This document shows, piece by piece, positions 18,403 through 28,725 of a stretch of 64,000 bases of DNA. Location of the stretch: positions 1 to 64,000 of the forward strand of contig JAJECO010000050.1 of the NCBI GenBank assembly GCA_022822005.1, written 5' to 3'. Each line of letters opens with the position of its first letter. Within the stretch, counting starts at the first letter, position 1. The notes beneath the pieces were generated by a model. It saw nothing but the letters and a program-made list of their open reading frames with translations, was not told where the DNA came from and did not search any database. Position numbers and translations under genes: made by a program. Source of the DNA: Candidatus Poribacteria bacterium (lineage in GTDB: Bacteria > Poribacteria > WGA-4E > PCPOR2b).

Positions 18403-19587
18403 ATGGCACAACAACCAGCTGTAAACTACTTCTTACCCCCAGCAATCCAGTTTGGTGCTGGGGCAGTCGAAAATTTAGCGGAACATCTCCTCGGCTTCGG
18501 TGGAAAAAAGCCGCTCATTGTCACGGATGAAGGGGTGACGAATGCTGGAATCTTGTCACAAACCGTCGAACCATTAAGCAAAGCGAAGATCGATTTCGCA
18601 GTTTTCGATGCTGTTCAACCAAATCCGACAGACCTCAGTGTTCTTGAAGGGCTGGCGGTGTATCAAACCGAAGGCTGCGACGTGGTAATCGCCGTCGGTG
18701 GCGGGAGCGTTATGGATGCCGCCAAGGGGATTCGTATCCTAACAACCCACGAGCCGCCGCTGGAAAATTACTACGTGGATGTAGGTGGGCTTGACCGGAT
18801 TACCAGCAATCTACCGGCACTAATCTGCATACCAACGACAGCGGGGACAGGCAGCGAGCTATCCCAAGGTTCAATCATCACCGATACGTCTGGACGCACA
18901 ACCGAAGGACATCGCAAGCGAGCACTCAGTACGCCATATAATATGGCATCTCTTGCACTGCTCGACCCGGAATTGACGGTAGGTATGCCACCCGGTTTGA
19001 CAGCAGCAACGGGCATGGACGCCGTGACGCACGGTGTTGAGGCTTACGTGGCGACGCGCTATCACCCCATCGCCGAGGGGGTTGCGCTGCAAGCCTTAAA
19101 AATACTCGGCAAAAACATCCGCCAAGCCTATCACCATGGACATGATATTGAGGCACGGGGCGAAATGCTAATCGCTTCTGCGATGGCGGCGTTTTCCTTC
19201 CAGAAAGGACTTGGTGCTGTACATTCCCTTGCACATCAACTTTCAACGGAAGCCAATATCCCTCATGGAATTGCCAACGCGATCCTGCTACCAGACGTAA
19301 TGGAATTCAACATGTCTCATGCCGTTGACGGTTACGCCGACATCGCCGCAGCGTTAGGCGTTGACACATCAGGCATGTCAACAGAGGATGCTGCCGATGC
19401 CGCTATCGCTGAAATTCGATCGTTGAATGAGGAGTTTGCTATACCCAAGGGACTTGGGATCGCCGGGTTGAAGTGGGAACGAATTCCGAAAATAGCAAAG
19501 GATGCCATGCTCGATCACTGCTATAAATTCAATCCACGCCCTTGCGCCGAAACGAATATGCGTGACCTGTTTCAAGCAGCGTTTTAG
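18403..19587 (+). CDS. Iron-containing (group III) alcohol dehydrogenase
   Basis: A 394-residue enzyme. The NAD-binding GGGSVMDAAKG lies near residue 99 and PTTAGTGSE near 144. Fe ligands aligned to FucO are D206 and H210 (GMDAVTH), H274 (GAVHSLAH) and H288 (IPHGIAN); all are present. GGAGAG precedes the ATG. Catalyses reversible alcohol/aldehyde conversion with NAD(P). Substrate undefined; the neighbours are not an obvious pathway. Confidence 0.92.
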   Translation: MAQQPAVNYFLPPAIQFGAGAVENLAEHLLGFGGKKPLIVTDEGVTNAGILSQTVEPLSKAKIDFAVFDAVQPNPTDLSVLEGLAVYQTEGCDVVIAVGGGSVMDAAKGIRILTTHEPPLENYYVDVGGLDRITSNLPALICIPTTAGTGSELSQGSIITDTSGRTTEGHRKRALSTPYNMASLALLDPELTVGMPPGLTAATGMDAVTHGVEAYVATRYHPIAEGVALQALKILGKNIRQAYHHGHDIEARGEMLIASAMAAFSFQKGLGAVHSLAHQLSTEANIPHGIANAILLPDVMEFNMSHAVDGYADIAAALGVDTSGMSTEDAADAAIAEIRSLNEEFAIPKGLGIAGLKWERIPKIAKDAMLDHCYKFNPRPCAETNMRDLFQAAF

Positions 19588-19664
19588 CAGGTTGACTTCT
19601 TACGCTTTTATTAGGAACCATACGCGGGGTACAAGCACTAGCACACCCAGAGGAAACTGAACCC

Positions 19665-20672
19665 ATGTATCACAACGAAAATCAACGAAAAATTACCTGG
19701 TACAGATCACGATTAGACCGTGAAACGCTCAAGTCCCTCAATCAACGCAGCGATTGGAAAGGATGGCTTGAGGTGCTCGGCCATCTGGGCTTGGTCGTGC
19801 TAACAGGAACTGCCGCCGTGTATGCTGAAGGAAGGTTCCCGCTGGGTGTACTGTTCGTGATTTTGTTTTTTCACGGCACATTCTACGCGTTTCTTGGTAA
19901 TGGTTCCCATGAACTCTCCCACAACAGTGTTTTCAAGACGAGGGTCCTCAATACATTCTTTTATAGATTTTTCTGCTTCCTCGTCTGGCGGAATCATAGC
20001 ATGTTTTCAGCAAGTCATGGAGAACACCACAAGTACACCTTGCATCCTCCGGACGACCTTGAAGTTGTGCTGCCCGTGGAATTGTCAGTCAAGGGTTTCC
20101 TCAAAAATGCTGTTATAAGCCCATGGACACTCTACAGTACTCTCTACACAACCATCCGTCTCAGTTTTGGCAAGCTAACAGGTGACTGGGAGACTCACCT
20201 CTTTACCGAATCTAACCCAGCGAGGCGGCGTCATCTGTTCAGTTGGCCCCGTATCATGTTCTTAGGTCATGTTCTGCTTGTTGGGTTCTCGTTCTACTTT
20301 GGCTTTTGGATGCTGCCGATCTTGATCACCTTTGCGCCATTCTACGGCGGTTGGCTGCGCTATCTGTGCAACGGTACCCAACATGCAGGGCTTGGGGACA
20401 ATGTAGCTGATTTCCGACTATGTACCCGAACCATAATTCTGAATCCATTTCTGACCTTTCTCTATTGGCACATGAACTATCATATTGAACACCATATGTA
20501 TGCTTCGGTGCCCTGTTACAACCTTGGAAAACTACATAAGTTAATCAAGCCTGAACTCCCGCATTGTCCTAAAGGGCTCCTGACAGCTTGGAAGCAGATT
20601 ATTTCGATCATAAAAAAGCAGAGGACGCAGCCGGAGTATCAATATGTGCCCGAACTACCCGTACAGGTTTAG
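19665..20672 (+). CDS. Membrane fatty-acid desaturase / hydroxylase family protein
   Basis: A 335-residue integral membrane di-iron enzyme. Three histidine boxes are intact: HELSH (82-86), HGEHH (118-122) and HIEHH (273-277), with hydrophobic segments around residues 38-75, 95-108 and 195-228. The layout fits the fatty acid desaturase family, which includes acyl-lipid desaturases and related hydroxylases. AGAGGAAA lies upstream. Regiochemistry and substrate cannot be inferred. Confidence 0.88.
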   Translation: MYHNENQRKITWYRSRLDRETLKSLNQRSDWKGWLEVLGHLGLVVLTGTAAVYAEGRFPLGVLFVILFFHGTFYAFLGNGSHELSHNSVFKTRVLNTFFYRFFCFLVWRNHSMFSASHGEHHKYTLHPPDDLEVVLPVELSVKGFLKNAVISPWTLYSTLYTTIRLSFGKLTGDWETHLFTESNPARRRHLFSWPRIMFLGHVLLVGFSFYFGFWMLPILITFAPFYGGWLRYLCNGTQHAGLGDNVADFRLCTRTIILNPFLTFLYWHMNYHIEHHMYASVPCYNLGKLHKLIKPELPHCPKGLLTAWKQIISIIKKQRTQPEYQYVPELPVQV

Positions 20673-20762
20673 TCAGGCGTCGGCTGTACGTGTTTTATGA
20701 GTACGTTTCGCAGACGCCCGATAGGTTAGCCCACAAATGGTATTAGTTGCGTACTGCTGAGG

Positions 20763-20845
20763 TTAAGAGATCGTGCAACAGAAACCGAGTTTTTCTTGAA
20801 AACTCAGCTTCTCTTTCCGTTTTGCTCTTTCTTTTTGCATGACCC
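20763..20845. mobile_element. Short inverted-repeat element, family C
   Basis: Starts TTAAGAGATCGTGCAACAGA and ends with a TTTTGCTCTTTCTTTTTGCA-type arm; the ends are loosely inverted copies. An internal hairpin (GAGTTTTT / AAAACTC) could also end transcription between the convergent desaturase and comM genes. Related copies lie at 43457-43580, 45591-45731 and 53481-53662. Confidence 0.45.
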
Positions 20846-20871
20846 TAGCGGGCTAACACCCTCCCCTGCTA

Positions 20872-22404
20872 TTAATTCCAAAAGCTTCTGTCCAAGCTTC
20901 GGTACTGAATAGCCTCCGAAACGTGCTCTGCTTCAATGGTGGGGCTTGCTGCAAGATCTGCAATTGTCCGTGCGACTTTTAAGATACGGTCGTAGGCACG
21001 GGCACTCAAACCTAACTGCGTGATGGCAACCCGCAACAATTCTTGGGCAGCGTCTTCAACTTTGCAGAATTCGCGGAGGTGACGGGATTCCATATTGGCA
21101 TTGCAGTAGATCTGCGCCTGCGTGAAACGTTCCTGCTGAAGGTCACGTGCCTGCTGCACCCGTTCACGAATATTCGCCGAAGGTTCTCCAGCTAGATTAC
21201 TTGCCAAATCCTTATATTGGACAGCGGGTACTTCCACCTGTAGGTCTATTCGGTCGAGCAGTGGTCCCGAAATTCGGGAAATGTAATTTTGGATCTGTTG
21301 GCGCGAACATCGGCACTCACGGCTGGGGTCGCCAAAAAAACCGCACGGACACGGATTCATCGCTGCAACGAGCATAAAATTGGCGGGATAGGTGTAAGAT
21401 GCAGCGGCGCGAGCGATTGCCACCCGCCCATCCTCCAGCGGCTGACGCATTACTTCTAAAACGTTCTTGCGGAATTCCGGTAATTCATCAAGGAATAGAA
21501 CGCCATGATGGGATAGGCTTACCTCACCCGGACGTGGAAACTTCCCACCGCCGATTAATCCAGCATCAGAGATTGTGTGATGGGGAGATCTATAAGGACG
21601 TGTTGCTATCAAAGGGCTATCATTCCCTAACAGTCCCATGATGCTATGGATCTTCGTTGTCTCAAGTGCCTCCTCCAGTGTCATATCTGGTAGGATAGTT
21701 GCGATGCGTTTGGCGATCATGGTTTTGCCAGAGCCTGGGGGACCAATCATGATGAGATTATGTCCGCCGGCAGCGGCAACTTCGATTGCTCGCTTGACAT
21801 GCTCTTGTCCTTTAACATCCACAAAATCAACCGGGTACTCTGAGTGTTGATCAAAAGCTTCCCGAATATCGTATTGGAAAGCGGGAATGGTACGCTGTCC
21901 GTTTAGGTGTTCGACTGCCTCCTGTAGCGATTCCACCGGATAAACTGCCAAGCCATCAATCACCGCTGCCTCTTTCGCATTCCCCTTGGGCAGAATAACT
22001 CCCTCGAGTTGATTCTCTTTTGCAATGGCAGCCATCGGTAGGCAGCCCTGCACCGATCGGACACTTCCATCAAGTGCTAACTCTCCCAGGACTAATATCC
22101 TCCCAAAATTCTCAGCCTGAATTTGTCCGGTTGCTGCCATCACACCCAATGCGATTGGCAAATCAAATGCAGAACCCTCTTTCCGAACGTCAGCGGGGGC
22201 GAGATTGGCGGTAATTCGGCTAGGTGGAAAATAGAATCCTGAATTCTTGATCGCAGCGGTAACCCGTTCTCGACTCTCTTTAACAGCGTTGTCCGGAAGG
22301 CCAACCGTTGCAAAAGCGGGCAATCCATCCGAGATATCTAACTCGACCTCGACGATATAAGCATCGATCCCCATGACAGCGCTGCTCAAAACCCTCGCAA
22401 GCAT
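20872..22404 (-). CDS. comM: YifB/ComM family Mg-chelatase-like AAA ATPase
   Basis: A 510-residue protein. ATG 22404 (MLARVLSS) is the conserved family start, with AAAGGAGA just upstream; a longer frame to 22503 runs into the neighbouring gene. The N-terminal Lon-protease-like (ChlI) domain is followed by an AAA core with Walker A GPPGSGKT, Walker [11 protein letters not shown], and a C-terminal Mg_chelatase_C domain with the zinc-like CPCGFFGD...CRCS segment. In competent bacteria ComM is a helicase that promotes branch migration during natural transformation. Last gene of the leftward run. Confidence 0.93.
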   Translation of the reverse strand: MLARVLSSAVMGIDAYIVEVELDISDGLPAFATVGLPDNAVKESRERVTAAIKNSGFYFPPSRITANLAPADVRKEGSAFDLPIALGVMAATGQIQAENFGRILVLGELALDGSVRSVQGCLPMAAIAKENQLEGVILPKGNAKEAAVIDGLAVYPVESLQEAVEHLNGQRTIPAFQYDIREAFDQHSEYPVDFVDVKGQEHVKRAIEVAAAGGHNLIMIGPPGSGKTMIAKRIATILPDMTLEEALETTKIHSIMGLLGNDSPLIATRPYRSPHHTISDAGLIGGGKFPRPGEVSLSHHGVLFLDELPEFRKNVLEVMRQPLEDGRVAIARAAASYTYPANFMLVAAMNPCPCGFFGDPSRECRCSRQQIQNYISRISGPLLDRIDLQVEVPAVQYKDLASNLAGEPSANIRERVQQARDLQQERFTQAQIYCNANMESRHLREFCKVEDAAQELLRVAITQLGLSARAYDRILKVARTIADLAASPTIEAEHVSEAIQYRSLDRSFWN

Positions 22405-22423
22405 GTTGAATAATCTCCTTTCC

Positions 22424-23341
22424 CTATGAAAGATATTTCCGCGGACATTTAGCGACCATAGTGAATTTCGGATCCACCATATTGCCCAGCCGCATCTGCC
22501 CAACCTGTCCGAGAAAATGATAGGCTCTCATCCGGTCAAATCCGTAATCTGCCACCATCCAATCTATCAATTCCACCCACGCAATCCGCGCTGCCGCGTC
22601 CAACGGCCTCGCACTTCCAGCGACCATGATAAAGTCATCGCTCACAATACGGGGCCACCCGATCGAATACCCTTTCTTTAGATCAAGTGTCACCGTCACT
22701 TTTGCCGGAATTTCGAGCGCGACACCGGTGAGTTCGCCATCCCCTTGACTCGCGTGTGCATCTCCGGTAAAAAAGTGTGCGCCCTCCACCAAGACCGGAA
22801 ACCAGACCTCATTCCCCGGAGACGTATCGACGCAATCCATATTCCCACCGTAGTAATCCGGCGTCAACGCATTAACAGCCTCAATCTCCGGTGCAACGCC
22901 CATCGTCCCCATGAAAGGTTCGTAGGGGATCACCCGTTTTTCATCGAAGCGGATACCCTCCTCCTCAAAGGGCAGGAAAAGCCACTGTTCCTCTAACGCC
23001 TCCTGAAGCATCGGATCCAACCGTGTGGAGGTGAGCCCCCCAAAGTACGGTACAGTTCCAGTGACCGCGTGGTCTCGTGTGGGTTCGATAGCGTGAATTT
23101 TGACAACAAGCGTGTCCCCCGGTTCAGCACCTTCGACAAGAATCGGACCCGTCTGCGGGTTTAAAAAAGGATAGGTGCAAACATCCTCAAACTGTTCTAC
23201 TTCGGGTGTCATCTTGTTTTCAAAGGCGTCTACCGTATGGATGCAGACCGTCTCGCCGGGCATGACCTTTGCAATGGGTGGGTGGAAGGGGGAGTAGGTG
23301 TAACGGTAAGGTCCAGTCTGTTGAATCTCACGAACAGTCAT
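22424..23341 (-). CDS. Acetamidase/formamidase family protein
   Basis: A 305-residue protein matching the FmdA/AmdA fold: an early [45 protein letters not shown] and the [13 protein letters not shown] segment are all characteristic. AAGGAG precedes the ATG. Such enzymes hydrolyse short amides to carboxylate and ammonia. Followed 19 nt later by comM and preceded by isomerase-like genes, so probably part of a catabolic operon. Confidence 0.88.
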   Translation of the reverse strand: MTVREIQQTGPYRYTYSPFHPPIAKVMPGETVCIHTVDAFENKMTPEVEQFEDVCTYPFLNPQTGPILVEGAEPGDTLVVKIHAIEPTRDHAVTGTVPYFGGLTSTRLDPMLQEALEEQWLFLPFEEEGIRFDEKRVIPYEPFMGTMGVAPEIEAVNALTPDYYGGNMDCVDTSPGNEVWFPVLVEGAHFFTGDAHASQGDGELTGVALEIPAKVTVTLDLKKGYSIGWPRIVSDDFIMVAGSARPLDAAARIAWVELIDWMVADYGFDRMRAYHFLGQVGQMRLGNMVDPKFTMVAKCPRKYLS

Positions 23342-23392
23342 CTATCTCCTTCTTTTTCCTTTCTTAAGGCTTAATTCTGATGAAAAGTTGGG

Positions 23393-24226
23393 TTAAGCAT
23401 ATTCCAGATACGCCTGCTTGATGCGCTCCAATGCCTCTTTTTGATTGCCTTCCCATAAGCGGTTGGAGAAAATCTCGACTTCGTGGAAACCGTTAAACCC
23501 AGCAGCTTCCACCCAAGAACGAATCTCCCGAAGCCTAATAACCCCCTCACCCATCAACCCTCGATCATTGAGCATATCTTCCATATCCATCTTCCAGTCG
23601 CAGATGTGGAAAGCGAACAGGTTGCCGTGGTCACCACAACGCTTGCATTCTGATTCCAAGTCTGGATCCCACCAGAGATGGAAGACATCTACCACAACAC
23701 CGATGTACGGAGAATCATATCTCTCGGCAAAGTCGTTGGCGGTTTTCATGGTGCAGATTGCAGAACGGGAATCAGCATACATGGGGTGGAGCGGTTCAAT
23801 TCCCAGTTTCACACCGCATGTTTCCGCATAAGGTAGGAGGGTTTCCAAGCCGGTTTGGATCTGCGAAAGCGACCGCTGAATCGACTGTCCGGGGATCGCG
23901 CCACAGACTAACACAATCATGGGGGCACCTAATGCACTTGCCTCGTCGATTGCGCGTCGGTTATCGTCAAGAGATGCTTGTATTTCGCCCTCGGTTTTAC
24001 CAGTGAAGAATCCACCACGTACTAAAGAGGCAACTTCCATGCCAGCGTCCCGAATCTGTGCGCCAATTTTCGACGCATCTCGGTTCTGCAAAAGATCGCG
24101 CCAAACCGAGACCGCTTTCACCCCAGCCTTTGGATAGTTTTCGATGATTTCTTCAATTGACCACGGCTTGGTTGTTATGGTGTGGACACATAGGCGGTCA
24201 AGATTTGTTAGTTTTTCAATGCTCAC
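23393..24226 (-). CDS. Xylose-isomerase-like TIM barrel protein (sugar phosphate isomerase/epimerase)
   Basis: A 277-residue protein starting at GTG 24226 behind a GGGGGAT stretch. AP endonuclease family 2 / xylose isomerase-like barrel: metal-binding Glu in LGIEPLHPMY, Asp/His in VVVDVFHLWW, His in AFHICDWK, and a late Glu in HEVEIFS. These are the four positions used by epimerases and inosose dehydratase-like enzymes. The second such gene follows upstream. Substrate unknown. Confidence 0.85.
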   Translation of the reverse strand: MSIEKLTNLDRLCVHTITTKPWSIEEIIENYPKAGVKAVSVWRDLLQNRDASKIGAQIRDAGMEVASLVRGGFFTGKTEGEIQASLDDNRRAIDEASALGAPMIVLVCGAIPGQSIQRSLSQIQTGLETLLPYAETCGVKLGIEPLHPMYADSRSAICTMKTANDFAERYDSPYIGVVVDVFHLWWDPDLESECKRCGDHGNLFAFHICDWKMDMEDMLNDRGLMGEGVIRLREIRSWVEAAGFNGFHEVEIFSNRLWEGNQKEALERIKQAYLEYA

Positions 24227-24258
24227 CCGCGATCCCCCGCTAACCGCTTCTTAAAACC

Positions 24259-25194
24259 CTACCCCGCTTCGGTTTCAACCTTCTGAATCAGTGCCTTGAG
24301 ATTTGCATAATTGATGCGCATCGCTTCTTCCGCGGAGCCACTGGGTGTCTGGAAATGTGTGGCGACTGATAGTACAGCATCACAGCGATGATCGCGCAGA
24401 TTGCGCAGCACCGTCAGATAATCAACATCTCCTTCCCCCAGAGGACAATACTCGAAATTGAGGTGCAATCCATCGATCACATGCAGGTCCTTTAAGTGGA
24501 GGCCGTGTAGGTAAGGACGCACATTGTCAAAGCCGGTGGTCTCCGCATCCGATTCACCACAGTTCGTGTTATCTGCCGGTCCCCACATAACCTTAATCCG
24601 CTTGGAGCCAACCGCCTCGGCGACGCGCCGAAAGTTGCCCGTCGTATTGGTATAGTTCCACGGCATCATGCTGAAAGCGACATCGATATCGTGTTTCTCC
24701 GCCTCTGCTGCGACCATTGAAAATGCCTTTACCAGCTTGGCCATGTCAATTTCCGCGATGACACCGCCGCGCGTTCTCCAGCGCATGGGCCAGGTGGGCT
24801 TACCTGCGGTATATTCGCCGGGCCAAGCGAATGTGAAGATATTGACCGCGCTTATTCCCAAACGGACAGCAACCTGTAAGGAACGCTTGAATTTCTCAAA
24901 CTCCTCACTAAATTCGGGATGCGTACTCATCGTATCAAGATCTAAATCAGTCAGATGAAGTCCCTTGAAAGGGTTGCTTGCGCCTATCAAGAAAATCTCT
25001 AAACCGTGACGTGCGACGCGCTCGCCCATACGATCTATCTCAGCATCGCTCATCTCAGCGATTGGGGGTTCATCGGGGAGATTATTAAACCAAACACACT
25101 CTGCGCCAATGTCTTTTGCCTTTGCCAATGCTTCGTCAAATGGAAGGCGTAATTCAGGGAGATACATGCCAAGTCTGAAGCGATAATCAGTCAT
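24259..25194 (-). CDS. Xylose-isomerase-like TIM barrel protein (second copy)
   Basis: A 311-residue protein of the same superfamily as its downstream neighbour but not a close duplicate. Visible candidate metal and active-site segments include KVMWGPADNTN, LHGLHLKDLHV and YCPLGEGDVDY, the last a common epimerase signature. AGGA precedes the ATG. It lies in a leftward run with a VOC protein and a TPP enzyme, suggesting breakdown of a sugar or cyclitol. Confidence 0.83.
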   Translation of the reverse strand: MTDYRFRLGMYLPELRLPFDEALAKAKDIGAECVWFNNLPDEPPIAEMSDAEIDRMGERVARHGLEIFLIGASNPFKGLHLTDLDLDTMSTHPEFSEEFEKFKRSLQVAVRLGISAVNIFTFAWPGEYTAGKPTWPMRWRTRGGVIAEIDMAKLVKAFSMVAAEAEKHDIDVAFSMMPWNYTNTTGNFRRVAEAVGSKRIKVMWGPADNTNCGESDAETTGFDNVRPYLHGLHLKDLHVIDGLHLNFEYCPLGEGDVDYLTVLRNLRDHRCDAVLSVATHFQTPSGSAEEAMRINYANLKALIQKVETEAG

Positions 25195-25320
25195 TGTTCG
25201 TGTCCTAATTGGGGTGACTTTGGTAGGTTTTCAACCTTTGGACTATCGGCGCCACATTGTGCAACAGTCCAAAGTTCAGGGGTGCATAAGTCCATGGATG
25301 CCTCCATGAACCAGATGCGT

Positions 25321-25752
25321 TCATGCTTCACGCGTAACTCTGGGATGCAAAGTTGTGCCGGGCCAGTTCGTGTCAGTTCCATTGACATCGACGGTAATCC
25401 CATCCGGATCTTCCACCTTGAACGCCGGTTCTTCGAGATTATCCGGGTCCAGTGGCTCCTTGCCACCCAGTCCATCCGAAAAGATTTCGTATCCCATCTC
25501 TCGCAGACGCTTCGCCGCCGCGGTCACATCAGGTACGCCCACGCCGATATGCAAATAATCGAGCATACCGCCTAAATGCTGCGGACGTTCCCCGCCTTCG
25601 TGCTGAAACACAGCGAAGTTATGATAACCGTCTGTAAGGTCATATCGGTTCTCGTGCTGCTTAGCGACCTTCAGCCCCAAACCGTCGCGCCAGAAACGGA
25701 TTGAACGCTCAAGATTGGAAGCGCGTACTCCCACATGCAATAAGGTACTCAT
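25321..25752 (-). CDS. VOC (glyoxalase/bleomycin resistance) family protein
   Basis: A 143-residue protein. ATG 25752 is chosen over 25776 because GGAGG sits 8 nt upstream and MSTLLHVGVRASNLERSI is the usual VOC opening. Two beta-alpha-beta-beta-beta units; candidate metal ligands are His6 (LLHVGV), a Glu/His pair in FQHEGG and DYLHIGV, and Glu in FKVEDPDG. Ends with KVEDPDGITVDVNG as in lactoylglutathione lyase-like proteins. Specific reaction unknown. Confidence 0.85.
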   Translation of the reverse strand: MSTLLHVGVRASNLERSIRFWRDGLGLKVAKQHENRYDLTDGYHNFAVFQHEGGERPQHLGGMLDYLHIGVGVPDVTAAAKRLREMGYEIFSDGLGGKEPLDPDNLEEPAFKVEDPDGITVDVNGTDTNWPGTTLHPRVTREA

Positions 25753-25959
25753 AAACACACCCTCCTTCGTTCGCAAGGCGTTTCTCGTGAATCAAAATTT
25801 CCACCTGCTCTGACATAACCTGTTTTTCTGGTTGCTTCCGTAGGCATCCAGCACTATCAACTGTATTATAAGCCATCGACAAAAATGAAACCAGTCAAAA
25901 GCGAATAACTACTAATTACGCCGGATTCACGACCCAGCAGCTGCAGGTGCGAGCACGAC

Positions 25960-27522
25960 CTAATATTCCCGATCCATTTTGCCAACGGGCACCTCAATGA
26001 CCCCCGGCGCATCTGCCGCCAACGCCTCACCTAACGCCAATTCCAGCTGCCCGGCATCGCACGCTCTAAAACCCCGCACACCATACGCCTCCGCCAATTT
26101 CACGAAGTCGGGATTGTACAGCTGTGTGCCCAATATATGACCGTCGAACTGTTCGACTTGGGCGCGGAGAACATTTCCGTAAGCGTTGTCGTTGAATACA
26201 ATCACTACTACATTGATGCCGTACTGAACGGCTGTTGCTAATTCGCCCGAGTTGTAAAGAAAACCACCATCGCCGGAGACCACTACCACCGGCTTCTCCG
26301 GCTTTGCTATCTTTGCGCCAAGTGCCACAGGAAACGCCACACCGAGGTTGCCCGCCGAAATGAGGTAACTCCTCGGTTCGTACACCGGAAAGTAGTTGCG
26401 GCTATAGTATCCCATCTGATTCATGCCTTGCACAAAGACACTGTCGTCAGGAAGCGCTGACCGGATTGCCTGCATGAAATCCCATTGAGGCTGGAGCTGA
26501 ATTCTTGGATCGAACCTCGTTGCGTTAATGGTACGTACCTCTTCTACAGACTGTGCTGAACGAGCAGGTGCCGTGGTTGAGACAATACGATAAATTGCCT
26601 CCAGAGTGGGACAAGCGTCTCCCAAGATATTGAGGCAGTTATCACCACTATGCTCAAGTTCTTTCTCATCTATATTGATCCGTATGATCCGCTGTTTAGC
26701 GTTACCTTCACCAAACCGAGACGATGTGCCGACCGCGAGGATAACATCTCGGTGTTCGAGCCATTCTCGAAGCGGTCCAAAGCGGAGTTCTGCCATACCC
26801 AAACAAAGCGGATGGCGATCTGATATTACCCCTTTGCTTTCCCGCCCAGTTACCACGGGTGCCTGTAGATGTTCTGCCAGTGCTTGGAGCGTCTTCCACG
26901 CTCCCGCACGCTGTACACCGGTCCCCGTCCAGATCGCAGGGCGTTGTGCTTCCGAGAGAAGCTGTGCTGCTTGTGCAAGCTGCTCTGGGTCACCGACAGG
27001 TTGATCGTGGGCTTCCGAGTCAAGCAATTTCACCTCTTCCTCCGCTGCGAGCACCTCATGTGGCACCTCAATATAGACCGGACGCGGCCGACCAGTTTTC
27101 AAATGACGAAATGCTTCATGAATAATCACCGGCACATCCGCAGGGCTGGACGCACGTGCTGCCCACTTGGTAATCTGTTGTACTGAAAACAGTTCATCAC
27201 CCGTGCTCTGATCATGCTTGCCCGTTACCACTAGTATCGGTGAGGACACGGAGTGAGCAGTAGCCATGCCGGTAGATGCGTTAAACGCGCCTGCCCCTGG
27301 AATTACCAACGCCGCAGCAATGTTTCCACTAACACGCGCATACCCATCGGCCATGTGAGTGGTCGCCTGTTCGTGCCGGGTAGTGATATAGCGAATCCCC
27401 GGTTCCTCGTAAATTCCATCGATCGCTTCATACTGTCCGGCACCGGGCAATCCAAACACGACCCGCACTCCTTCGCGGTAGAGCGATTTCGCTAGTGCCT
27501 GACCTCCGGTCATCTTCGTCAT
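25960..27522 (-). CDS. Thiamine-pyrophosphate-dependent enzyme (acetolactate synthase-like)
   Basis: A 520-residue protein with the three TPP-enzyme domains. The N-terminal Pyr domain has the catalytic Glu51 (TTRHEQ), the middle domain is present, and the PP domain has GDGGFLYNSGE...FNDNAYG, the GDG-N motif for Mg-TPP. It resembles the acetolactate synthase / benzoylformate decarboxylase / 2-hydroxyacyl lyase group; no small regulatory subunit gene is adjacent, so a catabolic lyase or decarboxylase is more likely than branched-chain synthesis. First gene of the leftward run, with its own promoter. Confidence 0.87.
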   Translation of the reverse strand: MTKMTGGQALAKSLYREGVRVVFGLPGAGQYEAIDGIYEEPGIRYITTRHEQATTHMADGYARVSGNIAAALVIPGAGAFNASTGMATAHSVSSPILVVTGKHDQSTGDELFSVQQITKWAARASSPADVPVIIHEAFRHLKTGRPRPVYIEVPHEVLAAEEEVKLLDSEAHDQPVGDPEQLAQAAQLLSEAQRPAIWTGTGVQRAGAWKTLQALAEHLQAPVVTGRESKGVISDRHPLCLGMAELRFGPLREWLEHRDVILAVGTSSRFGEGNAKQRIIRINIDEKELEHSGDNCLNILGDACPTLEAIYRIVSTTAPARSAQSVEEVRTINATRFDPRIQLQPQWDFMQAIRSALPDDSVFVQGMNQMGYYSRNYFPVYEPRSYLISAGNLGVAFPVALGAKIAKPEKPVVVVSGDGGFLYNSGELATAVQYGINVVVIVFNDNAYGNVLRAQVEQFDGHILGTQLYNPDFVKLAEAYGVRGFRACDAGQLELALGEALAADAPGVIEVPVGKMDREY

Positions 27523-27564
27523 TCCATTACTCTCCTATGATCCCAGCCGAAACTATATGGGTTT

Positions 27565-27639
27565 AGTGTCTGTAATCCACATGTATAATTCCAAACCAAT
27601 TGTTTCAGACACTCTATCATATATGGTGCCACCTGTCAA
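27565..27639 (-). promoter_or_regulatory. Promoter with an overlapping inverted-repeat operator candidate
   Basis: On the minus strand: -35 TTGACA (27639-27634), 17-nt spacer, -10 TAGAGT (27616-27611). An inverted repeat AGTGTCTG / CAGACACT (27565-27572 and 27606-27613) extends outward to CTATATG / CATATATG, and one arm covers the -10. Because that arm lies largely upstream of the expected start, a DNA operator is more likely than an RNA hairpin. It would control the TPP-enzyme run. Confidence 0.55.
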
Positions 27640-28167
27640 AGCTATTCGTTTATCTCTTAGGGCCAGATGCTATCCCTTAGGAGGGATCTGCTGTTCCCGG
27701 CCATCCACTCATACTCTCCTATCTGTAGTAGCCTGTTAATTCCGGCTTTATTCTTCCAATTTCTCAATCTTCTACCGCATCTGCTGTCTTCATTTTTTTT
27801 TAGATGCTTCTCCTATCTTTCTAGGCAGTTATACGGACCGGGTGGGTCTGTAATACTGCCCGAAACTGTTGAATTTATAGACATAATATGGTAAACTTGA
27901 CTTCGCACTCATAAAGGATTTCTACCTTCGGTACTATGCGATCACTCGCACACCTAGGCAACTCGCTAATCACAGCGAGGATCACTATCTGTTTCATTGA
28001 CCAACCTATTAAGCAGATGGTTTTTGCAACTATCAACCTAATCAGAAGATGACGTAGAAACTTCTAATAAGATTCATCGTTAAATGTCAGTAGTCGCTTA
28101 TCTTCTATTGCCGGTGGGTTTACAGCCGATCGTTTGTTTATGTATTCCTATATTGCTCCGTTTCAAC
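27640..28167. other. AT-rich gap with no gene seen
   Basis: The spacer between divergent transcription units (promoters at 27634 and 28168) shows no credible coding frame, no tRNA and none of the inverted-repeat families recognised elsewhere. Short frames here lack ribosome sites and protein-like composition. Confidence 0.6.
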
Positions 28168-28196
28168 TTGCAAAATGTTGGGGCGTATGCTACCAT
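28168..28196 (+). promoter_or_regulatory. Sigma70-type promoter for the CBS-korAB operon
   Basis: -35 TTGCAA (28168-28173), 17-nt spacer, -10 TACCAT (28191-28196) with TATGC as extended -10. It gives a leader of about 80 nt to the ATG at 28282. Confidence 0.6.
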
Positions 28197-28281
28197 TTGC
28201 ACACTACTTTCGTTTGACTCACTTAACCAGCTTGGCAGAAGGGACATGATTGATTCAGACGTTGATTGAAAGGAGAAAACC

Positions 28282-28722
28282 ATGGACGCACAAACTCTAT
28301 CTTTACCGATTAGCATACTGAACCTCAATCAACCGTGCACTGTGGAGCTGGGCACACCTATTTCCGAGGTTATCGACCTGATGCAAAAAGGTGGGTTCGG
28401 GTGTGTGTTAGTCGTTGATGAACTGGAGCGGCTTACGGGTATCATCACAGAACGGGATCTACTCGTGCACATTGCCGAAGTACGAGAAGATCCCGACGCG
28501 GTTCGGGTCGACGATATTATGACTCCGTCGCCGGAATCGCTGCGCCCTAACGATTCGATGGCATTTGCCTTGAATCTCATGCATCTGGGGCACTTCCGTC
28601 ATATCCCTTTGCTTGTTGGGGAATCCGATGAGGATGAAGGTGTATATCCCGCTAGTGTTATATCAAGCAAGGACATTGCGAACTATGTCGCCGCGTTTTT
28701 GGAGAGAGGTAAGGAGGGATGA
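28282..28722 (+). CDS. CBS-pair (Bateman) protein
   Basis: A 146-residue protein made of two CBS motifs: the first around residues 15-70 with GCVLVVDELERLTGIITERD, the second around 75-140 ending SSKDIANYV. AAAGGAG precedes the ATG. CBS pairs usually sense adenosine nucleotides. It sits first in a four-gene operon with a second CBS protein and the two oxidoreductase subunits, so it may tune that enzyme to energy charge; this is inference. Confidence 0.88.
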   Translation: MDAQTLSLPISILNLNQPCTVELGTPISEVIDLMQKGGFGCVLVVDELERLTGIITERDLLVHIAEVREDPDAVRVDDIMTPSPESLRPNDSMAFALNLMHLGHFRHIPLLVGESDEDEGVYPASVISSKDIANYVAAFLERGKEG

Positions 28723-28725
28723 ACC

